Shown here: piece after piece, positions 48,154 to 58,984 of the stretch
Numbering within the stretch: the stretch's first letter is position 1
Layout: each line of letters begins with the position of its first letter
Assembly: GCF_918797505.1 (NCBI RefSeq)
Contig: NC_092796.1
Coordinates: forward strand, 54,528,851-54,592,850
Reading direction: 5' to 3'
DNA from: Bemisia tabaci
Taxonomy: Eukaryota; Arthropoda; Insecta; Hemiptera; Aleyrodidae
Length of the DNA stretch: 64,000 nt
Program-made: the position numbers and the translations under genes
Notes under the pieces: generated by a model
Told to the model about the DNA's origin: nothing
What the model saw: only the letters and a program-made list of their open reading frames with translations
The model's database searches: none

Positions 48154-48773
48154 AATCAGTAGAAATCTTGCATTTACTATGAAAATTTTAAATTGCGATA
48201 ACTCGAAATTAGGATCTGCTAAGATTTTAATTGATCTGAAACAGTTTTCTACTTAATAGACGTGATGTAACTTGAGTAGTTACGCCTATACGCTATTCCT
48301 GCTCCATTAATGTCGGCATTGCGTTTAAAAAAATGAAGGCGCTGTAATTGGCTGTCCTTGTTCTCATAGCAGTGTGCCCCGCGTAATCTATCATGAAAAA
48401 ACTTCAGATTTTAAATTGTATACTTACATTGAATGGATTTAAAATATAGAATGAGTGTTTTCTGTTCCGCGCTCTTTCACGAAACATCAACAACCCAAAC
48501 TTTTTTTTCTGTTATTCATCAACTTTAGAAACCGCTAGCAACTCGCTCGAATTTTTCACCCGCCATCTGAATCATCGTATGAAATAAATCCCCAGGTAGA
48601 TAAACAAAAGGTCAACTGTGTCATGCATCACATTTAATGCCTCCATGTACTCGTAGACGATAGTTCTCTACTGCCGTGATTAGGAAAAAACGACGTGTGA
48701 ACATGCGAGAGATGCCAAATTTCCTTCGATAAAATGTTCATTTTTGAGGAAAGCTATGAATATTTGAATTAAA

Positions 48774-49160
48774 TTTCGCACTAAGGAACCACCATCTCTG
48801 TCTCTTCCATAAAAATACTTTTCTGCAAAGGGAAACCAATGGCATCGCATTTGACAAATAGGAATCAACGCGATTACGGTGTTTTCAAATGCGACTTTTC
48901 CTTTTCTTTTAAAAATACTTAATAACTGTACAATATTACAATTCACACAATTAATCGCCCATAAAATCAACAATTTTTTTCCGGGAAGTCAAAACTGTTC
49001 GGTAGGTACCCTGGGAGATTTTTTAGATGATTATGAGGAAGCGAATTTTTCACAACACTGTACTCGCGCTGGTTCCTTTTTGCTAAATGCGATCCATATG
49101 TTGTTTCTAAAAAGATCCAGAAATTATGGCTCCTTATTGCAAAATGTGGTCCTCTTTTCC
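48774..49160. repeat. GGAACCACTA MITE split by a nested MITE
   Basis: 48774-48860 (GCACTAAGGAACCACCATCT to GGGAAACCAATGGCAT) and 49095-49155 (ATATGTTGTTTCTAAAA to TTATTGCAAAATGTG) match the two halves of the reverse complement of 59080-59217. Confidence 0.65.
48861..49094. repeat. Nested MITE with ATCGCATTT ends
   Basis: The left end CATCGCATTTGACAAATAGG and the complement of the right end (GGATCGCATTTAGCAAAAAG) are similar over about 30 bp. It interrupts the surrounding GGAACCACTA MITE. Confidence 0.6.
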
Positions 49161-49247
49161 TTGAAATTTTCAGAAACTTTAGGTGAAGTTGCGAACAAAA
49201 TTATATGAAAAATTGCGAAGGACAAATATTCATAAATTTTTCCGAGA

Positions 49248-49753
49248 ATGGAGATGTTGCATGTGTGAGGAATTTGCGATTTGACTGTTGATTCTTATGT
49301 AAAAGTTCGCGAGAAACACGATGGTGCCACTGGTTTTCTCTGAAATCAACTTCCAAGCTCAAAAAAAGCTCTCAAGTTGAGGCCAAAATGGAGGGGATAT
49401 CCCACCCTACCCTGAGAGTCCACATCTACATCAAGACAAACTCTCCATGCAAAGATAGGGAGCAAATACATTGACAGGGTTGCCGTGATTTCAGTTTTAG
49501 AGTCCCCAAATTAGGTGGCAGCCCTGTCAATGTATTTGCTCCCTATCTTTGCATGGAGAGTTTGTCTTGATGTAGAGGTGGACTCTCAGGGTAGGGTGGG
49601 ATATCCCCTCCATTTTGGCCTCAACTTGAGAGCTTTTTTTGAGCTTGGGAGTTGATTTCAGAGAAAACCAGTGGCACCATCGTGTTTCTCGCGAACTTTT
49701 ACATAAGAATCAACAGTCAAATCGCAAATTCCTCACACATGCAACATCTCCAT
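49248..49753. repeat. ~500-bp palindromic element, copy 2
   Basis: 506 bp; ATGGAGATGTTGCATGTGTG and its complement at the ends, with long arms almost identical to each other. It shares the interior of copies 1 and 3. Confidence 0.88.
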
Positions 49754-49771
49754 TCGTGGTTTCCCAAAGGA

Positions 49772-49825
49772 AATCTGGCAACGCCTAAGGGTCCAAACGG
49801 CGTTTTTCCTTAGCACGGGAGTCTA
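49772..49825. repeat. GCCGTGCTAAGGAAAAACG element, right end only
   Basis: AACGGCGTTTTTCCTTAGCACGG, matching the right end of 52828-53075; similar solo ends are at about 29592-29610. Confidence 0.5.
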
Positions 49826-50206
49826 GCAAACTTAAAAGTTCAAGCACCCGTGGATGCATCCGCGTTCGGAGGAGTGGAAGATGGGTGGTCGTTGGTCGTG
49901 CTCAGGAGCGAGCGCCGATTTTCAACGAGCCGAACAAAGAGATTATGCGTGATGTCTTCGTCCGGTAATGCCCGCCGTCATCAGTATGCAAATAATGTCG
50001 TCCCATTTTTTATGCAAACTTATCGAATTAGTTTGTTCGAACACGGTTTGTCTTCGCTGCGGGTGCGGTGCTTTTACCGTGCTTGAACGGTGTGCACTTA
50101 CCGGTGAAATGTTACGTCTCTACCGTGCGGGGTGCGAAATATTTCGATACGAGTGCCAGTACGGATTGCTCTTGCCCTTTTCAATACATTTTTGGAAGAG
50201 CAAAGA

Positions 50207-50460
50207 AAATTGGAGCGCATTTAGGAGAAAGGGGCCAAACCACATCTGCCATTGCCTTAAAAGGAGCGATTCGATTTTCCGCAAGAGAACGTTTGTGCGG
50301 ATTCTTTTGAAAATTTTACGGAATTTACTTCGTACTAAGCAGAGAATTCAATGAGATTCGCATAACCGTTTTCATGTAAATTTGGTAATACATATAACAC
50401 TTGGTAAAAAATTTGATAATTGCTGATTTGGCTTGACCCCTTTTTGCTTAACGCGGTCCA
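50207..50460. repeat. Diverged GGACCRCGTTTAGCAGAAAG element, copy 2
   Basis: The left end GGAGCGCATTTAGGAGAAAG pairs with the right end TTTTTGCTTAACGCGGTCC. Inner AACCGTTTTCATGTAAA is shared with 16084-16549. Confidence 0.6.
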
Positions 50461-50960
50461 ATGGAGATGTTGTAGGTGTGAGGAATTTGCAATTTGACTA
50501 TTGATTCTTATGTAAAAGTTCGCGAGAAACACGATGGTGCCACTAGTTTTCTCTGAAATCAACTCCCAAGCTCAAAAAAAGCTCTCAAGTTGAGGCCAAA
50601 ATGGAGAGGATATCCCACGCTATCCTGAGAGTCCATCTCTACATCAAGACAAACTCTCCATGCAAAGATAGGGAGCAAATACATTAGCAGTGATGCCGTG
50701 ATTTCAGTTTTAGAAATAAGGTGGCAGCCTTGTCAATGTATTTGCTCCCTATCTTTGAATACAGAGTTTGTCTTGATGTAGAAGTGGACTCTCAGGATAG
50801 CGTGGGATATCCCCTCCATTTTGGCCTCAACTTGAGAGCTTTTTGTGAGCTTGGGAGTTGATTCAAGAAAAAACCAGTGGCACCATTGTTTTTTCTCGCG
50901 AACTTTTACAGAAGAATTAATCGACAAATCGCAAATACCTTACACATACAACATCTCCAT
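50461..50960. repeat. ~500-bp palindromic element, copy 3
   Basis: 500 bp; ATGGAGATGTTGTAGGTGTG start and ACATCTCCAT end. It begins exactly where the GGACC element ends (TCCAATGG), so the two are adjacent. Confidence 0.88.
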
Positions 50961-51953
50961 TGTGAGCAGAGTTAGTTCCGATTGTTAGTTGTTCATGAGT
51001 AACACACCCAGACGCGTTTGATATGCGGTGTTTTTTGTAATGAACCAAAACAGTCAAGGGACCCCCATGCGATCTAGAGGAGGGAGGGTTTCAAGGTTTT
51101 TAAAATTTAAATAACATTATCGATCTTTATTTTCAATGGCGCAAAAATGTCATACTTTTTCAATTTTGAGATGAATCATTCTGAGCTAGTCTTGAGGAGA
51201 GGACTCTAGAAGATCTTCCCCCACCCCTCTTTGTTCTACATGCATGTTAATGAGCTCAACATGTTACGCATCCACGCATAAACTAGGGCAGAGGCATTTC
51301 AATCAATTCAATCACTCCGAAAAAAAAACAAAAAATTAACAATTTTGAAATAATTTTTGTCGATTGCTAAATTTAATAGTACGAACGCTGCATCTGACAA
51401 GGAAATTTATTGTTGACCAATAAGGCAAATTATAACACTTTCTTCGATTCACTATGTGAGTTTAAACATCCAATATGATTGTTGATTGTAATGGAAGAAG
51501 CCCCTGAACGATTGAAAACAACCGTAACATCGTATCTATACGACAAGAAAAGTAAAATAATTTATGAACCTAGAGTCCAGCATTCTAAGAGCAAGGATTC
51601 TTTTTTTCTCTGTGCATGCAACGCAACACTATAGACTTTGCATACAACATTTGCTTCTAATTTGCCTAAAACTACTGTTTACTGCCGTTGTTATCCTAAG
51701 CTTGTTTCATTGTTATGCCTTTTCTGTAACATTAATTCGCGTGGTTACTTCCGACTCCCATATCTATGCTCAACTAACCATAATAATCCGTATGAACTTA
51801 TGAGCCGAGTATACATTGCTGACTTTGTGCCAAGGCTCGAAGCATCACCCTAAAAGTTCATAAACCTCTTACTTTTTTACTTTGTACGCGTAAATATTTC
51901 ATTTATTCAACCATAAACCAATTTTTACTCCCAAAATCAATTTGCCATTTCCC
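50961..51953. other. Intergenic, nothing recognised
   Basis: AT-rich, short frames only. Confidence 0.5.
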
Positions 51954-52307
51954 TACCCAAGTAGCAGTGATCGCGGTAAATTGCGAATCGATCGGAGAAT
52001 GTAAAGCGATTTTATCGAGGATAGAAAATTGCCATATATCGTAATTTCATCGCATAAATTTGCAATAACATCGAGATTTTATCGACGACGATTTATCGTA
52101 ATACTATCGAACAAAAAATCGTGGAAAATTGAGATAAAAAATTCGATTTTGTCGAACGTGATTTTAAAGAGATAAAATTACGATAAGATTGAGGATAATC
52201 GCTCAGATGTTGATGATTTTAGCGATTTTATCGCCAAAAAATCGTAAAAAAATCGCAATTTGATTTCAAAATATCGCGATTTTCCGTGGTATAATGCTAC
52301 ATGGGTA
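51954..52307. repeat. TACCCAAGTAGCA element rich in GATTTTATCG
   Basis: 354 bp; the left end TACCCAAGTAGCA and the complement of the right end (TACCCATGTAGCA) differ at one of 13 bases. The interior is almost wholly made of CGATTTTATCG and GATAAAATTACGATAAG-like words on both strands. No coding. Confidence 0.75.
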
Positions 52308-52827
52308 AAAGCGAAAGCTAATTTTCCCGCAGTTTACCGCATTATATAAACGGCAAGTTGTCAATTTGTTCATAAAAATGCGTATGGTTAAATCAGCTCA
52401 GAAGCCCCCTGAGACTGACATCTATAATACTATTCGAGGCTCATCATCAATCAGAGGTTGGGCTTTTTTTACGTGTCACCATTCAATTGTGATAAGTGAC
52501 AGTTGTATCAATCGAAGTATGTCAGCCGAGAGAGCAGCTTCATGGGGGCGCATTGTCTCCAAATTTACAACTCTTACATTAATTTGAAGGCCTCCATAAA
52601 AATTAACACTTTTTTTTTCTTTATTGATTTGGAATTATCAAATATTTTATTGAATTCCGTTTGCAAATGAGTCCTTTAAAAAATTGCGTATTGCCCTTGG
52701 TACCTTTTTCTTACAATCGCTAATTGGTTGTTTGAGACCGGATGAGTGGATGACACATCAGCGTCGATTTGAAAGAATCGATGCTGTCAAAATTCTGAGA
52801 AATTCTTGGAAATCGCACCCTAAAACT

Positions 52828-53075
52828 GCCGTGTTAAGGAAGAACGTCGTATGAGCCCCAGCTGTTGCCAAACCTTCGGTAAATCACGAATTCTCGGGAA
52901 AATTTGTGAATATTTTCCTTCAAATGTTTCGTGTAATTTTGTTCGCAATTTCACCTAAAATTTTTGAAAATTGATAAAAGGTAAAATATGCAAAGCGTTC
53001 CTCACGAATAAACATTTTATCGACGGAAATTTAGCAACTCTCGAATGTTCATATGTCGTTTTTCCTTAGCACGGC
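52828..53075. repeat. GCCGTGTTAAGGAAGAACG MITE
   Basis: 248 bp with ends GCCGTGTTAAGGAAGAACGT and complement of GTCGTTTTTCCTTAGCACGGC. Related pieces: 28650-28815, about 29592-29610, 49772-49825. Confidence 0.75.
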
Positions 53076-53239
53076 GGAAAGGATGAGATACCTAACGCTA
53101 GAGGTCATGAGTCGATGAATTGTTAAATTCAACGTCTAATGGCCAGTGAAATTTTAGTTCTGATTTTTTTGGCTCATTTTCACTCTAGCTGTCTATAAAA
53201 TATCAGCGATGAATTTCGGCATTCCCATCCGCTCAATTC

Positions 53240-53339
53240 GTCGCTTCTCTGACGTAAGAGCGTATCCCGATTTCCACATGAGCCTGAGAAAGCGTGGATT
53301 CATACGTAAAATAGGGCTCACGTGGAACTTGTAAACGAC
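53240..53339. repeat. GTCGCTCCTCTGACG MITE, copy 3
   Basis: The left part GTCGCTTCTCTGACGTAAGA with GAGCGTATCCCGATTTCC is clear; the right end is decayed. Confidence 0.6.
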
Positions 53340-53463
53340 GAACTGTGAGCAGTTCTCTTGATGGGTACCACAAATTAGCATTGCACGTGTCATTTCTGGA
53401 ACTGACACTTTCATACGTTATGATTAAGTTAAATTTGAACTGAAATTTCGAATTTTGAACGTT

Positions 53464-53756
53464 CACGGAGAAAAAAATACACAGTTATTCGACGGTTACC
53501 ACGGTAATAATGTCACACGGGATTCCGCGGTATAGTGGAACCGTGGATTTCGGTAATATTATTGATGAGCTTAGTAGCATAACCATCATGCTCATAATAG
53601 TGTGTCTGTGCCCACAGTAATATTACGGTGAACGCGGTCATATCACCGTGCTCATCGTTACAAGAATCAAAATCTAAGGTTCTACTACCGTGGAATCCCG
53701 TGTGACATTACTACCGTTGTAACGGTAGAATAACTGTGTTTTTTTTTTCTCGCTGT
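53464..53756. repeat. CACGGAGAAAAAAA palindromic MITE
   Basis: The left end CACGGAGAAAAAAATACACA and the right end (TGTGTTTTTTTTTTCTCGCTG) are inverted. The arms share GTTATTC..ACGGT..ACC and CACACGGGATTCCGCGGTA. About 293 bp. Confidence 0.8.
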
Positions 53757-53904
53757 AAAATATGATTGGCGTTAATTTGATTTAACTCCTGCTCTTGAAG
53801 ATTTTTAAAATTATAATAAGTATGACACAAGCATGCCTTTAATAGGTATGGTGTTAACAAATGGCTTTGTGAGGATGGGGGCCTTTGGCGGCTAGGAGTC
53901 ACAG

Positions 53905-53960
53905 AGCGGCAGAGAGCGCGCTATAAAAGCGGCTTCACACATACATACATGACACAGTAG
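53905..53960 (+). promoter_or_regulatory. Candidate core promoter with TATA box
   Basis: TATAAAAG at 53922-53929 sits in a locally GC-rich stretch (GCGCGC just upstream). A CAGT initiator-like motif lies about 30 bp downstream near 53954. The spacing is right for an RNA polymerase II core promoter. The next plausible plus-strand exon is 54467-54621. Confidence 0.35.
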
Positions 53961-54466
53961 GTAATCATGAGCAACATAAAACGACAACATTCATAACTTT
54001 TTGGCCTTTCGAGTTCGTTTATTTTGTGCCAATTTATAGGACAGTTTCAAGTACCTCCGGTGATCTAAACCGGAAGTTTTGCGGGTAGTATGAGATTTTA
54101 AGAAACATGGCATTACACAATTCAAAATACTTTATCCCCGAAAAAAGGAAGTGGAAAGACATTCGACAGCTATTTAAAATGGAAAACATTAACGATTTTA
54201 TATTGATATAATCTTAGCACCTCTTATAGTAATTTAGACGCAAATTTGTTATAGAAATGTACTCAATTTACCTTTTATTTTGCTTTTTCTCCAATTTGCG
54301 TCAAGAAAAGAAAGGAAGAGAAACGAGAAGGTACAACCCTTATTCAGTGGGCTATGGATAAGCTAAAATCGTGGAAAATCGATACTTAGTGTTTAATATG
54401 GAAGAAGAATACTTTACATTAACGAAGATGAACGTGCACTTACGTGAATAAAATCTCATACCTCAG

Positions 54467-54621
54467 AATTGTAATCCTCGCAACACGAATCCAATATGAA
54501 GCCACTTTCACTTTCAAGTATCACTATAAAACTCAATCCTAAAACCGAAAATTGTGACAAAATTCAAAGTTGTGGCGGCTGTAGCGACGATGATAAGGGA
54601 CCTGAGCGACAATTAAATGAG
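54467..54621 (+). CDS. Candidate exon with start codon, product unknown
   Basis: Bounded by an acceptor (CATACCTCAG) and a near-perfect donor (GAG followed by GTGAGTACG). The ATG at 54496 opens 42 codons running in phase 0 to the donor, starting MKPLSLSSITIKLNPKTENC and containing CGGCSDDDKG. No family is recognised and no downstream exon was found. The TATA box about 570 bp upstream could be its promoter. The evidence is only splice-signal quality and an open frame. Confidence 0.3.
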
Positions 54622-54867
54622 GTGAGTACGAGCTTATGGAGTTACAGCGGCGACGACGGAATAATGCCAAGGAACCGGATTCCCGTTAGAGAGTGCGATG
54701 GGTTATTGTTGATCTCGGAATAACCCATGGCGCACGCGACACACGGCGCGCGTCGCGACCCGTGCGCTACGGAGGTGGCACATCCTCCTTCTCTCATCCA
54801 TCAGCGTCGCGTGCCGCGGCGCCCGAATTTCGTCCGTCCTGCTTCCACCGTACTTGAAAATACTTAT

Positions 54868-55107
54868 GCTGCAATCACACGCTGAATGTGGAAGTCATCG
54901 GCCCGATGTCTGAATTTTGCGCGTGACGCGCAAAATTCAGCGACGATTCTCAGCAACCATCGGACTAATGTTGGATTTGTCTGAACTATTCGAGTAGATT
55001 TGATACACATCTGGATGAAAATGACTCGAATTTGCGAAATTTCGGTCGTTGGGCGATGGCTGTTGACTTCCACATTCATATGCTAAATTCAGCGTGTGAT
55101 CGCGGCA
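54868..55107. repeat. PIF/Harbinger-like MITE with TTA duplication
   Basis: 240 bp; TGCTGCAATCACACGCTGAA at the left, TTCAGCGTGTGATCGCGGCA at the right, flanked by TTA on both sides (54864-54866 and 55108-55110). A 3-bp TTA duplication is typical of the PIF/Harbinger group. Confidence 0.7.
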
Positions 55108-55485
55108 TTACACGGAGAAAAAAAATTGCTGAAATAGCTACCGCGTCAGCTAATCCAGCGATGGGTCAGTTGCGCTGGTCACAGAATCGTGTTTTGATGC
55201 TTGATTCTTGTAGAATTTAGCGCAAAATAATAAGAGCTGTCCAAACCGCAACTTTCCACGTTCAATATTAACCGAGATATCGCGCTTTGAAAAGTCAGGA
55301 TTTTGACGTCATCCACCGCGGCACTGACACCCTTGGTTTCTTTCTCTTTTGTTCGATCAGTGATGCAGAGGGTGCAACGCGAAACTTCAACGACGTTAAA
55401 CGTGAACTCAAGAAACAGACGGATTCGCACTTCGAAGATCTGATCGGGATATAACGCACTCGCCGCGAAGAGATTAGGCGGTCAG

Positions 55486-57019
55486 CAGGCTCGGACTGGC
55501 CATAAGGCTAATCTGCCATTGGCAGATACGCCCCCTCGGCGCGCCGAAAACGCGCCCTTCTGACAGATAGCAAAATGAGAACAGAAAAAAAGTACGGCCA
55601 AGAAAATATGCGGAAAATGTCTTCAATGAACGGAAGAAGAGAGAGTTAGGAGTAAAGAAAGGTGCCTTTACGCATGGTAGTGGTGAACAGGGGTCCAAGA
55701 ACTACTTTCTGAAGCGTAAACACTTTTCCGTGAAATTTTCACCTCTTTGTTAACATACAGGCGCTTTATCATCCCCCTCCTTCTTTCGCTATATGTGTAA
55801 CTCCCTTAGAAGCGATGATCGTTTCGATTTTTACACAAACGCACCCTTTATAGACTCTTGAGAGACCTTTAAACATATTTCTTCCGTTTCAAAATAACTA
55901 TTGATTTGGTCATACCATGGCATATCTCGGGCAAATTCAACCCTAATTTATCTCGGAATTCGAAAATAAGAGACATTTACAGTGTAAACGATGGATAATA
56001 AGATGGATGTACACATTGCATATGAAAAATGTAAGACGCGATGGCATGAGTCGTGAACTCGTAATGCTTTGCTCTATGCTACTAGTTAAAAGCACCATTT
56101 CAACTGAGACAAACGCAAACAAACACAATACGGAAATAAAGCTAGGGAAAGGATGAGCGGAGCGTTAACGACGGCGCAGAGACACAACTATTCGTACTTG
56201 ATGGACGTCTGTGCTGCATCTGAACAATTGAAGGCGCGATGACGCGAAGCGTGAGCCCTCATTGCTCTGCTATATGCTGCCATTGAAGTGTCGCTCGTTT
56301 TCGGGAGAACAGTTAAAGAAGAGACCGGAACACATCTCTCTTACCTTCGGGTGTGTTACTCACGTAGTGCTTGAAGCACCATTACGAATTAGACAAACTC
56401 AAACAAACACAAAATGGGAATAGAGGGAGGGAAAAGATGCGCGTCTACGACGGCGCAGAGATACAACTATTCGCACTTGATGGACGTCCGTGCTGCATCT
56501 GAAAAATTGAAGGCGCGATGACGCGAAGCGTGAGCCCTCAATGCTCTGCTATATGCTGCCATTGAGGTGTCGCTCAGATTCGGGAGAAAAGCTAAGAAGG
56601 AGGCGCGAATACGTCTTTCCTGTCTTCGGCTGTGTTGATACTCGTTCTTTCCTCTTTTTTCAGGTTCTTGTCTGATTCTTTTTTAGGATGCATATGCAGA
56701 CCTACGGCTTAAGCTCGCAGCATTGGCTCGATTCTTTTGAAATTAATGGTGCTTGGACGCGTCTAGTGGCATTAATTTTTTATGTTTTCATTAATTTCAG
56801 AAGTCTGTCAGTTACTTCAAAACATTCAATCTCGCAATTTTTACTCTGTATGATTAATAAACTTTGAACCTGAAAATAGCTTGAACATGTGCTGCTTTGC
56901 CAAAATTTTCTGAACCTCTCTCCAACGTAGGGGTTGCAATACCTGGGAATATCACATTTCGCCTCTTTAAACAACCAGCCAAGGGTCTACGCCCTCAGAT
57001 GCGAGCCAGTCCGACCCTG
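55486..57019 (+). mobile_element. Non-autonomous hAT element with perfect 8-bp TSD
   Basis: Starts CAGGCTCGGACTGGCC and ends GGCCAGTCCGACCCTG-like sequence (GCCAGTCCGACCCTG). GCGGTCAG lies directly outside both ends (55478-55485 and 57020-57027), a perfect 8-bp duplication as made by hAT transposases. The interior carries three diverged units of the dispersed repeat also found at 1.7 kb (about 56005, 56168 and 56448). No transposase remains. Confidence 0.9.
55990..56640 (+). repeat. Three units of the dispersed core repeat inside the hAT element
   Basis: GACGGCGCAGAGAYACAACT at 56170 and 56450, with a more diverged unit near 56005. The linking sequence GTGTTACTCACGTAGTGCTT is shared with 1945-1965. 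Confidence 0.8.
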
Positions 57020-57354
57020 GCGGTCAGTCAGTTCACCTCAGTTTGTTTACGTTTAACGTCGCTGATGTTTCACGTTGCACCCCCTGCATCACTGATCGAA
57101 CAATAGAGGAGGAAACCAAGGGTGTCACTGCCGCGGTGGATGACGTCAAAAATTTGACTTTTCGAAGGGCGATATCTCGGTTAATATTGAACGTAGAAAG
57201 TTGCGGCCTGAACAGATCTTATTATTTTCAGCTAATCTGCAAGAATCAATCACCAAAACACGTTTCTGTGCCTAGCACAACTGACCCATCCTGGTCTGTT
57301 GAAAAAAGTGACAGCAATCGTAATGTGTTATGACCCGAATTACGGGTCAGAGGC

Positions 57355-58965
57355 TAGTCAAAATGCCTTCAATTTTATACATACATATTTTTGGGCAAAA
57401 TGAGAGACGACGTTTCTCCATTTACGACGTTGCAGACTTCCTCAGAAATTTTATTTTTCTTTCGAGAAGCTGGTCAACATAAAACTTAAATTCTCCATGA
57501 TTTTTCGTATTCGATAGCAGAAGATTTGGTTCAAAATTTAAAGTCGTAAATTTGGATTGTTTCTCTTGGAAGAGATGAATTAAGAACGGAAATTTTGAAA
57601 CACCGCAATGAAGATACGTGGTTTCGCACTTCAGTCGGTGCGATACGGACATCCATCAAGTTTAAAAAGTTGCATCAAGTCCCCGTCACCGCCGACCAAC
57701 GCGTTTGTCGATCGAATCAACTACAGGTATTATGATCAGGGAGTCAAAACGCCTTCAATTTTTTGAACGCAATACGGACATCCGTCGAGGTTGTATAGTT
57801 GTATCAAGGCGCCGTAGCAAACGCGTCCCATTGTTTATCGTTACAGACGAATATAAGTTGAGAGAGGCCAGTCATAATGCCTTCAATTTTATACATACAT
57901 ATTTTTGGGCAAAATGAGAGACGACGTTTCTCCATTTGCGACGTTGCAGACTTCCTTAGAAATTTTATTTTTCTTTCGAGAAGCTGGTCAACATAAAACT
58001 TAAATTCTCCATGATTTTTCGTATTCGATAGCAGAAGATTTGGTTCAAAATTTAAAGTCGTAAATTTGGATTGTTTCTCTTGGAAGAGATGAATTAAGAA
58101 CGGAAATTTTGAAACACCGCAATGAAGATACGTGGTTTCGCACTTCAGTCGGTGCGATACGGACATCCATCAAGTTTAAAAAGTTGCATCAAGTCCCCGT
58201 CACCGCCGACCAACGCGTTTGTCGATCGAATCAACTGCAGGTAGTATGATCAGGGAGTCAAAACGCCTTCAATTTTTTGAACGCAATGCGGACATCCGTC
58301 GAGGTTGTACAGTTGTATCAAGGCGTCGTAGCAAACGCGTCCCATTGTTTATCGTTACAGACGAATATAAGTTGAGAGAGGCCAGTCATAATGCCTTCAA
58401 TTTTATACATACATATTTTCGGGCAAAATGAGAGACGACGTTTCTCCATTTGCGACGTTGCAGACTTCCTCAGAAATTTTATTTTTCTTTCGAGAAGCTG
58501 GTCAACATAAAACTTAAATTCTCCATGATTTTTCGTATTCGATAGCAGAAGATTTGGTTCAAAATTTAAAGTCGTAAATTTGGATTGTTTCTCATGGAAG
58601 AGATGAATTAAGAACGGAAATTTTGAAACACCGCAATGGAGATACGTGGTTTCGCACTTCAGTCGGTGCGATACGGACATCCATCAAGTTTAAAAAGTTG
58701 CATCAAGTCCCCGTCACCGCCGACCAACGCGTTTGTCGATCGAATCAACTACAGGTAGTATGATCAGGGAGTCAAAACGCCTTCAATTTTTTGAACGCAA
58801 TACGGACATCCGTCGAGGTTGTATAGTTGTATCAAGGCGCCGTAGCAAACGCGTCCCCAGACGACGTTTCTCCATTTGCGACGTTGCAGACTTCCTTAGA
58901 AATTTTCTTTTTCTTTCGAGAAGCTGGTCAACATAAAACTTAAATCCTCCATGATTTTTCGTTGA
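57355..58965. repeat. 514-bp tandem array, about three units
   Basis: Successive units keep an exact 514-bp spacing (for example GTCGATCGAATCAACT at 57706, 58220 and 58734) and are about 98-99% alike. The last unit has lost about 100 bp at 58856 and ends near 58965. Minus-strand frames of 120 codons repeat in two units (57804-58166 and 58318-58680) with few changes. They start inside a known repeat core, so I read them as repeat shadows. Confidence 0.92.
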
Positions 58966-58984
58966 TATTTCGGACTGATTATTG

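Larger units (their letters stand above)
55155..57294. repeat. Palindromic element split by a hAT insertion
   Basis: The left arm (55155 to about 55430, CCAGCGATGGGTCAGTTG) is the reverse complement of the right arm (57030-57294, CAACTGACCCATCCTGG) over about 270 bp. Without the insert it would be about 600 bp. The hAT element sits near its centre. Confidence 0.75.

Noticed and set aside
57804..58680. Two nearly identical 120-codon minus-strand frames
   Set aside because: They are the same frame in successive 514-bp repeat units, begin inside a repeat core, and the third unit is deleted; a tandem gene pair is possible but not supported.
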